64,000 bases of DNA from Kribbella amoyensis (GCF_007828865.1 NZ_VIVK01000001.1:3224001-3288000), one strand, 5' to 3'. Shown: positions 27,451-36,071, counted from the first letter of the stretch. The notes: generated by a model from the letters alone, not told the origin. Numbers and translations are program-made.

Positions 27451-27942
27451 TCAGCCGCGCTCGGCGGGGTCGTACCGGCGCCGCATCGCCTCGCTCGCCG
27501 CGGGTCCGGAGGTGAAGACGTGCTCCGGCCCGTCGATCCGGCGGCCGCTGGCCCGGTCGACCAGGACCGGTTCGACCTCGGTCCCGGTCTCGGCGTCGAC
27601 CAGGATCATCGTCCGGTCCGCGGGTGCCAGCCGGGCGTTGCCCCAGGCGGCCAGCGCGACGATCACCGGCCGTAGCGACCGGCCGAGGTCGGTCAGCACG
27701 TACTCGTACCGGGTCGGCCTGTCCTGGTACCGGCGCCGCTCCAGCAGCCCGTCGTCGACGAGGGTGCGGAGCCGGGTGGTCAGCATGCTCGACGAGATGC
27801 CCAGGTTGCGCTGGAACTCGTCGAACCGGGTGAAGCCGTCGAACGCGTCGTGCAGGATCAGCAGCGTCCACCACTCGCCGACGTGCTGGACCGTCGTCGA
27901 GAGCGGGCAGGACAGATCCTCGAACCGGAACTGGTTCCGCAT
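27451..27942 (-). CDS. HxlR-family winged-helix regulator
   Basis: A 163-aa regulator of the HxlR/MarR-like group. The winged helix is typical: CPLSTTVQHVGEWWTLLIL, FDGFTRFDEFQRNLGISSSMLTTRL, LVDDGLLERRRYQDRP and YVLTDLG. A conserved cysteine at residue 12 or so may sense electrophiles or redox change. ATG at 27942 has GAGGGG five bases upstream, better than the GTG one codon earlier. The C-terminal 60 residues are an extension of unknown role. It is divergent from the amidase gene; the operator-like repeat at 27954-27970 probably serves autoregulation. Confidence 0.88.
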   Translation of the reverse strand: MRNQFRFEDLSCPLSTTVQHVGEWWTLLILHDAFDGFTRFDEFQRNLGISSSMLTTRLRTLVDDGLLERRRYQDRPTRYEYVLTDLGRSLRPVIVALAAWGNARLAPADRTMILVDAETGTEVEPVLVDRASGRRIDGPEHVFTSGPAASEAMRRRYDPAERG

Positions 27943-27953
27943 CACGACCCCTC

Positions 27954-27970
27954 ACTTCGATTTCCGAAGT
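27954..27970. promoter_or_regulatory. Operator-like inverted repeat upstream of the HxlR gene
   Basis: ACTTCG-ATTTC-CGAAGT is a 6-5-6 inverted repeat just upstream of the HxlR gene's ribosome binding site. HxlR proteins commonly bind ACTT/AAGT-type palindromes, so it is a likely autoregulatory site. Confidence 0.5.
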
Positions 27971-28094
27971 CATTCTAGGTCGTCCACCCGCCCACGCCAC
28001 GCAGGGTGACGGGAATGCGCGGATCCCGGTCACTCCTCGCACATAATCGGTTACTGCTGTCGCATCAAGCACCAGCTCGGCCGGAGGCTGTCCG

Positions 28095-29714
28095 ATGAGC
28101 ACCACTCGATCCCTTCGACTCACGGGGGCTGCGGCGACGGGGCTGGCCCTGTTCGCCACCTTGCTCCCGCTTCCGTGGAACCACCCCGCACCCGCTGCCG
28201 GAGTACTGGCCGGCGAGGTCGGCGAGTCCCCGTCGTACGAGGAGCTGCCGCTCAACACGGCACCCGGTACGCGGTCCGCCAACGCGTCCGCGCAGGCGAC
28301 GAAGCCGTTCGGCCTGGTCGGGGTGACCTGGCCGTACCAGGCCGATTCGAGCCGGGTCCAGGTGAAGGTCCGGGTCCAGCGCGACGGAGCGTGGTCCGCG
28401 TGGGAGTCGCTGCACGTGGAGGACGAGCACGGGCCGTCCGACCGGGAGGGCCGCGCGCGCTCCGGGACGGAACCGTGGTGGGTCGGTGACGCGAGCGGGA
28501 TCGAGGCGTCGCTGACGACCAAGGACGGGACCGCGATCCGTGGGGCGAAGGTTGCCCTGATCAACCCCGGCACGAGCGTGTCCGACGAGAACCCGCAGGC
28601 CGCGGCCACGGTCACCGGTGCCGAGGTGGATCGGCAGGCGAGCCGGCCGCCGTATCCGATTCCGGCGATCATCGGCCGGCCCGGCTGGGGCGCGGACGAG
28701 CGGTTGCGCAGTCACAACGGGGCCGCCTGCGCGAAGCCGAAGTACACGAGCACGGTCCAGGCTGCGTTCGTCCACCACACGGCCGACCGCAACGACTACA
28801 CCCGGGCGCAGGTGCCCGCGATGATCCGCAGCATGTACGCGTACCACGTGAAGAGCCGTGGCTGGTGCGACCTCGGGTACAACTTCCTCGTCGACCGGTT
28901 CGGCCGCGCCTGGGAGGGCCGGTACGGCGGGATGCAGCTGCCCGTGCTCGGCGCGCACACCGGGGCGTACAACGCGAACTCCTTCGGCGTCTCGCTGATC
29001 GGCAACTACGAGAAGACGGCCCCGAGCGCGCAGATGCTGGAGGCGACGGCCCGCATCGTCGCCTGGAAGCTGGACGCGAACTACCGCTCCCCGGTCGGCA
29101 CCGTCGTCCTCGCCGGGACCAAGCTGAACACCGTCTCCGGGCACCGTGACACCAAGGCGACCGCGTGCCCGGGCAACGACCTGTACTCCAAACTCGGGTG
29201 GCTGCGGCAACGAGTGCACGCGTTGATGGGCAAGAGCGTGTCCACCGAGATCTACCAGTACGCCCAGCGGCTCGGCGGGTACCGTGCGATCGGTCAGCCC
29301 TTCTGGGGTGAGCACCCGACCAGGACCGGCCGGGCGACGTACTTCGGGAACCGGGACATCTACTGGTCGTCCAGGACCGGGGCGAAGTCGGTGCAGGGCG
29401 GATTCCGCGCGCGGTTCCGGGCGATCGGGCCCGACGGCGTCCTCGGTCTGCCGGTCGCCGAACAGCGCAACGGCCGGGTGTCCGGCAGCCGGGTCCAGGC
29501 GTTCCGCAGCGGCGCGATCTACTGGTCGCCGCGGACCGGGATGCACGCGGTGTACGGGCTGATCTCGCGCAGGTACGGCGCACTCGGCGCGGAGTCGTCC
29601 CGGCTAGGCCTGCCCACCTCGCCGACGTACAAGGTGAATGGTGGCACCCAGCAACGATTCCAGCGGGGCACGCTGACCCTGAGCACCCGGACCCAGCAGG
29701 TGTACCTCTCGTGA
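28095..29714 (+). CDS. Secreted peptidoglycan amidase (PGRP domain) with LGFP repeats
   Basis: A 539-aa exported N-acetylmuramoyl-L-alanine amidase. The signal peptide occupies residues 1 to about 36. A beta-rich N-terminal module precedes the PGRP/amidase-2 domain (about 195-375), with zinc ligands in FVHHTAD, SGHRD and ATACPGND. Three LGFP repeats follow (AIGQPFWGEHPT, AIGPDGVLGLPVAEQ, ALGAESSRLGLPTS), which anchor such enzymes to the cell wall in actinomycetes. The last 4 bases overlap the SpoIID/LytB gene (GTGA), implying joint production for wall turnover. Confidence 0.92.
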   Translation: MSTTRSLRLTGAAATGLALFATLLPLPWNHPAPAAGVLAGEVGESPSYEELPLNTAPGTRSANASAQATKPFGLVGVTWPYQADSSRVQVKVRVQRDGAWSAWESLHVEDEHGPSDREGRARSGTEPWWVGDASGIEASLTTKDGTAIRGAKVALINPGTSVSDENPQAAATVTGAEVDRQASRPPYPIPAIIGRPGWGADERLRSHNGAACAKPKYTSTVQAAFVHHTADRNDYTRAQVPAMIRSMYAYHVKSRGWCDLGYNFLVDRFGRAWEGRYGGMQLPVLGAHTGAYNANSFGVSLIGNYEKTAPSAQMLEATARIVAWKLDANYRSPVGTVVLAGTKLNTVSGHRDTKATACPGNDLYSKLGWLRQRVHALMGKSVSTEIYQYAQRLGGYRAIGQPFWGEHPTRTGRATYFGNRDIYWSSRTGAKSVQGGFRARFRAIGPDGVLGLPVAEQRNGRVSGSRVQAFRSGAIYWSPRTGMHAVYGLISRRYGALGAESSRLGLPTSPTYKVNGGTQQRFQRGTLTLSTRTQQVYLS

Positions 29715-30919
29715 AGCGGGCGTTGACCGTCGGGCTCGTGCTGGCCACCTTGCCGAGCGGACTCGCGGTCGCCGGTGAGCCCGGCGAGCCGGTCGAGGCC
29801 GAGGCGGTCCAGACGATCACCGGTCGCGGCTTCGGCCACGGTCGCGGCATGTCCCAGTACGGCGCACAGGGGGCCGCGATCGCCGGGAAGAACGCACGCC
29901 AGATCCTCGACTTCTACTACCCCGGGACCGGGACGGGCAAGGCGACCGGGACCATCCGGGTCCGGCTCACCGGGGACACCACCGACGGCGTCCGGGTCGC
30001 GGCCGCGGCGAACCTGAAACTCCGCGATCTCAAGGGCAACAAGGTCTACACGTTGCCCAGGGCATCGAATCGGAACCAGTGGTCGATCGACCCGCACGGC
30101 GACCACGGCACCCGGGTCAGCTGGTTCGACGCGAAGCAGCGGAAGTGGACGCTGTGGCGCACGTTGCCGGGGATGGGTCAGTTCGAGGGCGCGGCCGTGA
30201 TCGCGCTGATCATGCCGAGCGGCGCCCAGGTCGGGTACCGCGGCGCGATCCGCTCGGCCGACGTGGCCGGCCCGCACCTGGACACGATCAACGTGCTGCC
30301 GCTGGAGACGTACCTGCGCGGCGTGGTCCCGCGGGAGGCGATCACCAGCTGGCGTCCGGCCGCGCTACAGGCCCAGGCCGTTGCCGCGCGCACCTATTCG
30401 GCGTACCACCGGAAGCGGGCCGGGAACCGGGCGTACGACCTCTGTGACACGGTCGCCTGCCAGGTGTACGGCGGGTACGGCGCCGAGGTGGCGTCGACGA
30501 ACGCGGCCATCGCGGCGACCGCGGGCCAGATCCGGGTGCACCGGAACGCGCCGATCATCGCCGAGTTCTCCTCGTCCAACGGGGGAGCGACGGCGGCGGG
30601 CGACACGGCGTACCAGGTGCTCAAGCTGGACAGCTGGGACGCGTACCCGGGCAACCGGAATCCCAACGCGACCTGGACCGTCACCCGGACCAGCGCCCAG
30701 CTGCAGGCGGCCTTCGGGGTCGGCGCGTTGCGCAGCCTGAAGATCACCTCGCGCACGGGGGTCGGCCCGACGGGTGGCCGGGTGAACTCGGTCGAGGCGG
30801 TCGGCGCGTCCGGGCGGAAGGTGCTCAGCGGTGACGCGGTGCGGTCCCGGCTGGGTTTGCGGTCGGCCTGGTTCACCTTCGCCGGGGTGCAGCCGCTTGA
30901 TATACCAACTATTCCCTGA
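29711..30919 (+). CDS. Secreted SpoIID/LytB domain protein
   Basis: A 402-aa exported protein with a short signal peptide (residues 1 to about 22, LTVGLVLATLPSGLAVA). The SpoIID/LytB domain shows its signatures GRGFGHGRGMSQYGAQG, LPLETYLRGVVPREA, QAQAVAARTYS and FSSSNGGATAAGD. Family members are lytic transglycosylases or amidase enhancers acting on denuded glycan strands. The overlap with the upstream amidase supports a pair that first strips peptides and then cuts glycans. The GTG start is set by the coupling and the signal peptide. Confidence 0.9.
   Translation: MKRALTVGLVLATLPSGLAVAGEPGEPVEAEAVQTITGRGFGHGRGMSQYGAQGAAIAGKNARQILDFYYPGTGTGKATGTIRVRLTGDTTDGVRVAAAANLKLRDLKGNKVYTLPRASNRNQWSIDPHGDHGTRVSWFDAKQRKWTLWRTLPGMGQFEGAAVIALIMPSGAQVGYRGAIRSADVAGPHLDTINVLPLETYLRGVVPREAITSWRPAALQAQAVAARTYSAYHRKRAGNRAYDLCDTVACQVYGGYGAEVASTNAAIAATAGQIRVHRNAPIIAEFSSSNGGATAAGDTAYQVLKLDSWDAYPGNRNPNATWTVTRTSAQLQAAFGVGALRSLKITSRTGVGPTGGRVNSVEAVGASGRKVLSGDAVRSRLGLRSAWFTFAGVQPLDIPTIP
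30897..30908. promoter_or_regulatory. Operator-like site TTGATATACCAA (upstream copy)
   Basis: This 12-bp near-palindrome lies in the last codons of the SpoIID/LytB gene. Its exact reverse complement occurs at 31027-31038 inside the start of the GH76 gene. The paired sites flank the GH76 promoter region and suggest repression by looping, for example by a GntR- or LacI-type protein not encoded nearby. Confidence 0.5.
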
Positions 30920-30971
30920 CAATTCGGGGGTGCCGAGCCATTGACGCGGAATCCCTGTGACAGTTAGAAAC

Positions 30972-30985
30972 TGACATCGATGTCA
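30972..30985. promoter_or_regulatory. Perfect 14-bp palindrome TGACATCGATGTCA
   Basis: A perfect palindrome with a central CG, as in LacI-family operators, located 29 bp before the GH76 start codon. It is the best candidate operator for the glycosidase gene. Confidence 0.6.
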
Positions 30986-31013
30986 ACCGCTGCCGCCCAG
31001 GAGGAGCAGATCG

Positions 31014-32186
31014 ATGCCCAGTAAATTTGGTATATCAACCCGAGTCGCCGGTGGGCTGCTCGCCGTCGCGATGCTCGGCGCGCTGCACACCCCGACCGCC
31101 GGTGCCGCCCCGACCCAGGGGGACGGCCCGGTGAGCGCCGCGGCCCGCGCCGCCGCGTCGTACCAAGCGATGAACCAGTACTTCGACGCAGGCAAGGGCC
31201 TGCTGCTGGAGGAGTACCCGAACGAGCAGCAGAACCCGTACGCCTACGTCTGGCCGTACTCGCAGGCCGTCGTCGCCGCCGAGAACCTGGCCGGCATTCC
31301 CGGACTCGGCCGCCGCTGGGACGGCGAGGCCGAGAAGCGCCTCGACGGGTACGAGCCGTACTGGAACGCGGGCACCACGCCGAAGGGGTACGACTCCTAC
31401 GTCCGGCCGCCGCTCGGTCAGGGCGGCGACAAGTTCTACGACGACAACGAGTGGATCGGCCTCAACCTGATCCAGCACTACCAGCGGACTGGTGACCGCT
31501 CGTCGCTGGCGCGGGCGAAGGAGATCTTCGCGCTCGTCGTGCACGGCTGGGACACCGACCCGTCGCACCCGTGCGCCGGCGGCGTCTACTGGACCCAGGC
31601 CCCGTGGAGCCAGGACCGCAACACGGTGTCGAACGGCCCCGGCGCCGAGCTCGGCGCGCATCTCTACCTGCTCACCAAGGACAAGTCGTTCCTGACCTGG
31701 GCGCAGAAGATGTACAAGTGGGCGCAGGACTGCATGCTCGCCCCGAACGGGCTGTACTGGGACCACATCGACCTGGCCGGCAACGTCGAGAAGACGCAGT
31801 GGAGCTACAACCAGGGCGTCATGCTCGGTGCCGGCGTGCTGCTCTACAAGTCGACCGGTGACAAGAAGTACCTGAACGACGCCAAGTCGGTCGCGAACGC
31901 GTCGCTCGCCTTCTACGGCAGCGAGGACCGGCTCTGGAAGCAGCCGACCCGGTTCAACTCGATCTGGTTCAAGAACCTGCTCATCCTCGACTCGGTCAGC
32001 CACGACCCGCGCTACAAGCAGACGATGCAGGCGTACTCCGACCGCGCCTGGCGCGAGGTCCGTGACCCCGAGACCGGTCTCTTCCACTTCGTCGACGGCC
32101 CCGTCCAGTTGTTGGAGCAGTCCGCGATGGTCCAGATCGACGCCCTCCTCGCCTGGCCCCGCAGCAGGTACGACGAACTCGCCTGA
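31014..32186 (+). CDS. Secreted glycoside hydrolase family 76 protein
   Basis: A 390-aa exported enzyme of the GH76 family (alpha-1,6-mannanase type). Residues 1-31 form the signal peptide ending GAAPTQ. The alpha/alpha-barrel carries the catalytic Asp pair in FYDDNEWIGLNLI, plus family segments YLLTKDKSFLTWAQKMYKW, YWDHID and WSYNQGVMLGAGVLLYK. It would degrade extracellular mannan or mannoprotein. GGAGGAG lies 7 bases before the ATG. Operator-like palindromes lie upstream (30972) and across the start region (31027), so expression is probably sugar-regulated. A terminator follows. Confidence 0.9.
   Translation: MPSKFGISTRVAGGLLAVAMLGALHTPTAGAAPTQGDGPVSAAARAAASYQAMNQYFDAGKGLLLEEYPNEQQNPYAYVWPYSQAVVAAENLAGIPGLGRRWDGEAEKRLDGYEPYWNAGTTPKGYDSYVRPPLGQGGDKFYDDNEWIGLNLIQHYQRTGDRSSLARAKEIFALVVHGWDTDPSHPCAGGVYWTQAPWSQDRNTVSNGPGAELGAHLYLLTKDKSFLTWAQKMYKWAQDCMLAPNGLYWDHIDLAGNVEKTQWSYNQGVMLGAGVLLYKSTGDKKYLNDAKSVANASLAFYGSEDRLWKQPTRFNSIWFKNLLILDSVSHDPRYKQTMQAYSDRAWREVRDPETGLFHFVDGPVQLLEQSAMVQIDALLAWPRSRYDELA
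31027..31038. promoter_or_regulatory. Operator-like site TTGGTATATCAA (downstream copy)
   Basis: Exact reverse complement of the site at 30897-30908, 130 bp away. It lies over codons 5-9 of the GH76 gene, where a bound repressor would block elongation or form a loop. Confidence 0.5.
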
Positions 32187-32202
32187 CCCCGACTGAGCAA
32201 GA

Positions 32203-32238
32203 GGCTCCTCCTTCCCCCGACGGAAGGGGGAGCCTTTT
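32203..32238 (+). terminator. Rho-independent terminator after GH76
   Basis: GGCTCCTCCTTC (32203-32214) pairs with GAAGGGGGAGCC (32223-32234) with one G-T wobble and an 8-nt loop, followed by TTTT. It stands 17 bases past the GH76 stop. Confidence 0.8.
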
Positions 32239-32279
32239 GCGGTAGCGGACAGCCGTCCGGGCGGTCGCGATGCAGGGTC

Positions 32280-33161
32280 TTAGCTGGCGGCGGTCGCGCT
32301 GGTGATGCGGACCTCGGTGGCCGGCTTGCCGTCGGTGGGGCCGCCTTCGGGGAGGACGCCGGCGTTGGCGACCTTGTCGATCGCCTTCAGGCCGGTCGCG
32401 TCGACGGTGCCGAAGGCCGTGTACGCCGGGTCGAGGCCGGTGCCGTCGCCGTAGACGATGAAGAACTGGCTGCCGTTGGTGTTGGGGCCCGAGTTCGCCA
32501 TCGCCAGCGTGCCGCGGCCGTACTTCAACTGGGGGAACACCTCGTCGTTGAACTTGTACCCCGGGCCGCCCATGCCGCTGGCGCTCGGGTCACCGCACTG
32601 CAGTACCTGCAGGCCGGCGCCGACGGTGAGGCGGTGGCAGATGGTGTTGTCGAAGTACTTCTGCCCGACCAGGCTGAGGAAGCTCTTCACCGTGCACGGC
32701 GCGAGCGCGCTGTCCAGGGTGAGGCCGAGGTCGCCGACGCTCGTCTTCAGGGTGACCGCGGACGTGCCGCTCGCCTTCACCTGGCCGTTGGCCGGCGGGT
32801 CCACCTTCTTCGCCGCGTCGCCGTCCTTGGTGTACGTGCAGTCCACCTGGGCCGGCAGCGCGGTCGGGCGCTTCAGCGGTGCCGCGAGCGCGGTCGGGAT
32901 CGACTTCGGCTTGTTGTCCGGGCCGGCCGTTGACGGCAGTGCGGTGGGCGGCGTACTCGGTGACTCACCCGCTGTAGGCGTGTTCTCGTCGCCGGTGTTG
33001 GCCGCGATCACGATCACCCCGGCGATCACCACGACCACGGCCACGATCGAGGTGATCGTGATCGCCAGCATCCGGCGCCGGCGGGCCCGCTCCGCCGCGC
33101 GCTCCGCCTGCCGCGCGGCCTTCCGCGCCGCCAGCTGCTGCTGATGGGTCTTCTTCGACAT
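32280..33161 (-). CDS. Membrane-anchored cyclophilin-type peptidyl-prolyl isomerase
   Basis: A 293-aa protein with a basic N-terminus, one membrane helix (about residues 30-55, LAITITSIVAVVVVIAGVIVIAA), a Thr/Pro-rich linker, and a C-terminal cyclophilin domain (about 130-293). Cyclophilin signatures include FDNTICHRL, LQCGDPSASGMGGPGYKFNDE, GTLAMANSGPNTNGSQFFIVYGD (each seen in part) and AFGTV. It acts outside the membrane on protein folding. ATG at 33161 has GGAGGAGA just upstream, better than the ATG six codons earlier. It is monocistronic. Confidence 0.92.
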   Translation of the reverse strand: MSKKTHQQQLAARKAARQAERAAERARRRRMLAITITSIVAVVVVIAGVIVIAANTGDENTPTAGESPSTPPTALPSTAGPDNKPKSIPTALAAPLKRPTALPAQVDCTYTKDGDAAKKVDPPANGQVKASGTSAVTLKTSVGDLGLTLDSALAPCTVKSFLSLVGQKYFDNTICHRLTVGAGLQVLQCGDPSASGMGGPGYKFNDEVFPQLKYGRGTLAMANSGPNTNGSQFFIVYGDGTGLDPAYTAFGTVDATGLKAIDKVANAGVLPEGGPTDGKPATEVRITSATAAS

Positions 33162-33264
33162 GGTTCTCCTCCCACGCACCGACGCAGGGAACTTACAGCC
33201 AAACCCTGAGAATCAGCTGGTAAACCAAGAAGGTTGTGGAAAAGCAATCATCGGAGAGGCAGGC

Positions 33265-33582
33265 ATGACGAGCGACGGCAAGCTGGTCCGGGACCGGATC
33301 CCCGAGATCGTCCGCGCGCACGGCGAGGAGCCGAACACGTACCAGGCCGGCCCGGACGAGTACCGGCGCCGCCTGCGGGCGAAGCTGACCGAGGAGGTCG
33401 GCGAGTTCCTCGAAGCGGGTCAGGAGCAGGCGATCGAGGAACTGGCCGACGTGCTCGAGGTGGTCTACGCGCTGGCCGCCGACCTGGGCGTCGACCGGGT
33501 GCGGCTGGAGCAGGTTCGCGAGGAGAAGGCGGAGCAGCGGGGCGGATTCACCGAGCGGATCGTGTGGACGGGAGTCGGCTGA
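33265..33582 (+). CDS. MazG-like nucleoside triphosphate pyrophosphohydrolase
   Basis: A 105-aa all-alpha pyrophosphohydrolase-like protein. LVRDRIPEIVRAHGE leads to the metal-binding EExxE and ExxD motifs in LTEEVGEFLEA and IEELADVLEVV, characteristic of the MazG/HisE fold. The short single-domain form with an N-terminal KLVRDRIPE is widespread as a phosphoribosyl-ATP-pyrophosphohydrolase-like family. It probably cleaves an NTP or modified nucleotide; the substrate is unknown. The ATG has GGAGAGG 5 bases upstream. Confidence 0.85.
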   Translation: MTSDGKLVRDRIPEIVRAHGEEPNTYQAGPDEYRRRLRAKLTEEVGEFLEAGQEQAIEELADVLEVVYALAADLGVDRVRLEQVREEKAEQRGGFTERIVWTGVG

Positions 33583-33597
33583 CCCCCGTCCTCGGCA

Positions 33598-34524
33598 CTA
33601 CGCGTCGTACGGCTGGCGGCCGCCGTTGACGGTGGTGTAGAGCGAGTACAGCGAGGTGGTCGCGGTGAGGAAGAGACGGTTGCGCTTCTCGCCGCCGAAG
33701 CAGAGGTTGGAGACCGTCTCGGGGACGAGGAGCTTGCCGAGCAGGGTGGCGTCCGGGTGGTACACGTGCACGCCGTCGGCCGCGGCGCCCCAGACGCGGC
33801 CCTCGGTGTCGAGGCGGATGCCGTCGAAGATCCCGTTGCCGCACTCGGCGAAGACGTCGCCGCCGGACAGCGCCGTGCCGTCCGCGCTGACGTCGAAGAC
33901 GCGGATGTGGCCCTCGTCCGAGTCGGTGACGTAGAGCAGGGACTCGTCGTTGGAGAAGGCGAGCCCGTTCGGCCGGACGAAGTCGTCGGCCACCCGGCTG
34001 ATCAAGCCGTCGGGGCCGATCCGGTACACGTGGCAGCCGCCGGTCTCGATGTCGGCCCGGTGGCCCTCGTAGTCGCTGTCGATCCCGTACGCCGGGTCGG
34101 TGAACCAGACCGAGCCGTCGGACCGGACCACCACGTCGTTCGGGCTGTTCAGCCGCTTGCCTTCGTAGCCGTCGGCAAGGACCCGGACGGAGCCGTCGTG
34201 CTCGGTCCGGGTGACCCGGCGGTGGCCGTGCTCACAGCTGACCAGGCGGCCCTCGGTGTCCCGGGTATGGCCGTTGGTGTTGCCGGCCGGCTGCCGGTAC
34301 GCCGACACCTGGTACGAGGTCTCGTCCCAGCGCAGGATCCGGTCGTTCGGGATGTCGCTGAACAGCAGGTACTTCCCGTCCGGCGAGTACACCGGTCCCT
34401 CCAGCCAGCGGCCGCCGGTCCAGAGTCGCTCGAGGTGCTGGTCGCCGCGGATGCCGGCGAACCGGTCGTCCTGTTTCTCCCAGACGGCGGGGGCGGTTCC
34501 GGCCAGCGGTGCGAGCAGGGTCAT
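33598..34524 (-). CDS. SMP-30/gluconolactonase-family lactonase (copy 2)
   Basis: A 308-aa six-bladed beta-propeller of the SMP-30/gluconolaconase/LRE family. The metal ligands are recognisable: Glu in LEGPVYSPDGKYLLFSD, Asn in RLNSPNDVVV and Asp in LYVTDSDEG. It would hydrolyse a sugar-acid or similar lactone in the cytoplasm. It is a clear paralogue of the gene just upstream (shared segments such as FVRPNGLAFS, NLCFGG-KRNRLF, VWFTDP), so this is a tandem duplication. The two copies are 10 bases apart and probably co-transcribed. ATG at 34524 is set by the aligned N-termini. Confidence 0.9.
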   Translation of the reverse strand: MTLLAPLAGTAPAVWEKQDDRFAGIRGDQHLERLWTGGRWLEGPVYSPDGKYLLFSDIPNDRILRWDETSYQVSAYRQPAGNTNGHTRDTEGRLVSCEHGHRRVTRTEHDGSVRVLADGYEGKRLNSPNDVVVRSDGSVWFTDPAYGIDSDYEGHRADIETGGCHVYRIGPDGLISRVADDFVRPNGLAFSNDESLLYVTDSDEGHIRVFDVSADGTALSGGDVFAECGNGIFDGIRLDTEGRVWGAAADGVHVYHPDATLLGKLLVPETVSNLCFGGEKRNRLFLTATTSLYSLYTTVNGGRQPYDA

Positions 34525-34534
34525 CCGGGACTCC

Positions 34535-35485
34535 TCAGGAAGCGGCAGAAAGCGTTCTCCGATCGTACGGGGCGGGCGCGCCGTCCGTCGTGAGCAGCCA
34601 GGAGTACACCGAGGTGGTCGCGGTGACGAAGAGCCGGTTCCGTTTGGCACCGCCGAAGCACAGGTTCGACACGACGTCGGGGAACAGCAGCTTGCCGATC
34701 AGCGTGCCGTCGGGATCGAAGCAGTGCACGCCTTCGTGCGTCGCCGCCCAGACCCGGCCGGTCGCGTCCAGCCGGATCCCGTCGAACATGCCGGCCTCGC
34801 ACAAGGCGAACACGTCCCCGCCGGTGAGCCTGCCGTCGTCCTTCACGTCGAACCTTCGGATGTGCCGCGCCGGGGTGTCCACGACGTACAGCTGCGACTC
34901 GTCGAGGGAGAACGCGAGCCCGTTCGGCCGGACGAAGTCGTCGGCGACCACGGTCAGTACGCCGTCCGGCGAGACCCGGTACACGTGGCATCCGGCGATC
35001 TCTTGCTCGGCCGCGTGCCCCTCGTAGTTCGAGGTGATCCCGTACGGCGGGTCGGTGAACCAGACGGAGCCGTCGGAGCGCACGACCACGTCGTTCGGGC
35101 TGTTCAACCGGGCGCCGTCCAGGTGGGAGGCGAGCACCGCGATCGATCCGTCGGCCTCGGTCCGGGTGACCCGGCGATTCCCTTGCTCGCAACTGATCAG
35201 GCGGCCGCGGGCGTCCAGGGTGTGGCCGTTGGTGTACCCGGCGGGCTGCCGGAACACGGAGACCTGGCCGGACACCTCGTCCCAGCGGAGCATCCGGTCG
35301 TTCGGGATGTCGCTGAACAGCAGACATCGCCAGGCCGGGGAGTACACGGGTCCCTCCAGCCAGCGGCCGCCGGCGTACAGGCGCTCGACGTACTCGTCGC
35401 CGCGCGCGACCGGTCCGAAGCGCTCGTCCAGCGTGACCAGGTCGGCCCTCAGACGGGCGGGCGGCTCGGACAGCGTGACAGTCAT
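34535..35485 (-). CDS. SMP-30/gluconolactonase-family lactonase (copy 1)
   Basis: A 316-aa paralogue of the following gene with the same propeller and ligands: LEGPVYSPAWRCLLFSD, RLNSPNDVVV and YVVDTPARH. It is the promoter-proximal copy and is divergent from an Lrp/AsnC-type regulator, which probably controls both. Duplicate lactonases may act on two related lactones or have split specificity. The sequence differs from copy 2 mostly in the first 30 and last 20 residues and in surface loops. Confidence 0.9.
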   Translation of the reverse strand: MTVTLSEPPARLRADLVTLDERFGPVARGDEYVERLYAGGRWLEGPVYSPAWRCLLFSDIPNDRMLRWDEVSGQVSVFRQPAGYTNGHTLDARGRLISCEQGNRRVTRTEADGSIAVLASHLDGARLNSPNDVVVRSDGSVWFTDPPYGITSNYEGHAAEQEIAGCHVYRVSPDGVLTVVADDFVRPNGLAFSLDESQLYVVDTPARHIRRFDVKDDGRLTGGDVFALCEAGMFDGIRLDATGRVWAATHEGVHCFDPDGTLIGKLLFPDVVSNLCFGGAKRNRLFVTATTSVYSWLLTTDGAPAPYDRRTLSAAS

Positions 35486-35512
35486 GATGCCTTCTTTCTG
35501 AATGATCTACTG

Positions 35513-35524
35513 CTAGATTTCTAG
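35513..35524. promoter_or_regulatory. Inverted repeat between Lrp-type regulator and lactonase genes
   Basis: CTAGA-TT-TCTAG is a 5-2-5 inverted repeat in the 70-bp divergent region, 32 bp before the regulator start. It is AT-rich for this genome and resembles AsnC/Lrp-type sites. Confidence 0.5.
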
Positions 35525-35555
35525 TTCACAGGATCTGATTCGGCAAGAGGTGTTC

Positions 35556-36005
35556 ATGGCCATAGACGATGTCGACCGCGCCCTGCTCGTGCGGTTGCAG
35601 AACGACGCAACCCAGTCGTACGCCGCACTCGGGCAAGCCGTCGGCCTGTCCGCGGGCGCCGCGCACGAGCGGGTCCGCAAACTCAAGGCGACCGGCGTGA
35701 TCCGCCGGACGACGATCGAGGTGGATCCGGCGGCCCTCGGCAGCGGCGTGCTCGCGTACGTGTTGCTCGACTCGGACGCGTGGATGGGCGACGAGCCGAC
35801 GCTGGACGCGTTGCAGGCGATCCCGACGGTCGAGGAGGCGCACATCATCGCGGGACCGGCATCGGTGCTGGTGAAGGTGCGGACCGGGAGCACCGAAGCG
35901 CTGCAGGCGACGCTGCGATCGCTCCACTTGGTGGACGGCGTGACCAGTACTCAGACAATTGTCGTGCTGGAATCCTTCTTCGAGAGAGCGCCCGCCGTGG
36001 TGTGA
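35556..36005 (+). CDS. Lrp/AsnC-family transcriptional regulator
   Basis: A 149-aa feast/famine regulator: N-terminal HTH (DDVDRALLVRLQNDATQSYAALGQAVGLSAGAAHERVRKL, given in part) and C-terminal RAM ligand-binding domain (VEEAHIIAGPASVLVKVRTGS ... TIVVLESFFERAP, in part). ATG at 35556 is preferred to the GTG two codons earlier because AAGAGG lies 5 bases upstream. It is divergent from the paired SMP-30 lactonases with an inverted repeat between, so it likely regulates them and itself. Confidence 0.9.
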   Translation: MAIDDVDRALLVRLQNDATQSYAALGQAVGLSAGAAHERVRKLKATGVIRRTTIEVDPAALGSGVLAYVLLDSDAWMGDEPTLDALQAIPTVEEAHIIAGPASVLVKVRTGSTEALQATLRSLHLVDGVTSTQTIVVLESFFERAPAVV

Positions 36006-36071
36006 TCAACGCCCTGTCCTCCTCCGGCTACGTTGTCCCTAGACTCAGGCGACGCCGAAGGGAGTTCAGCT

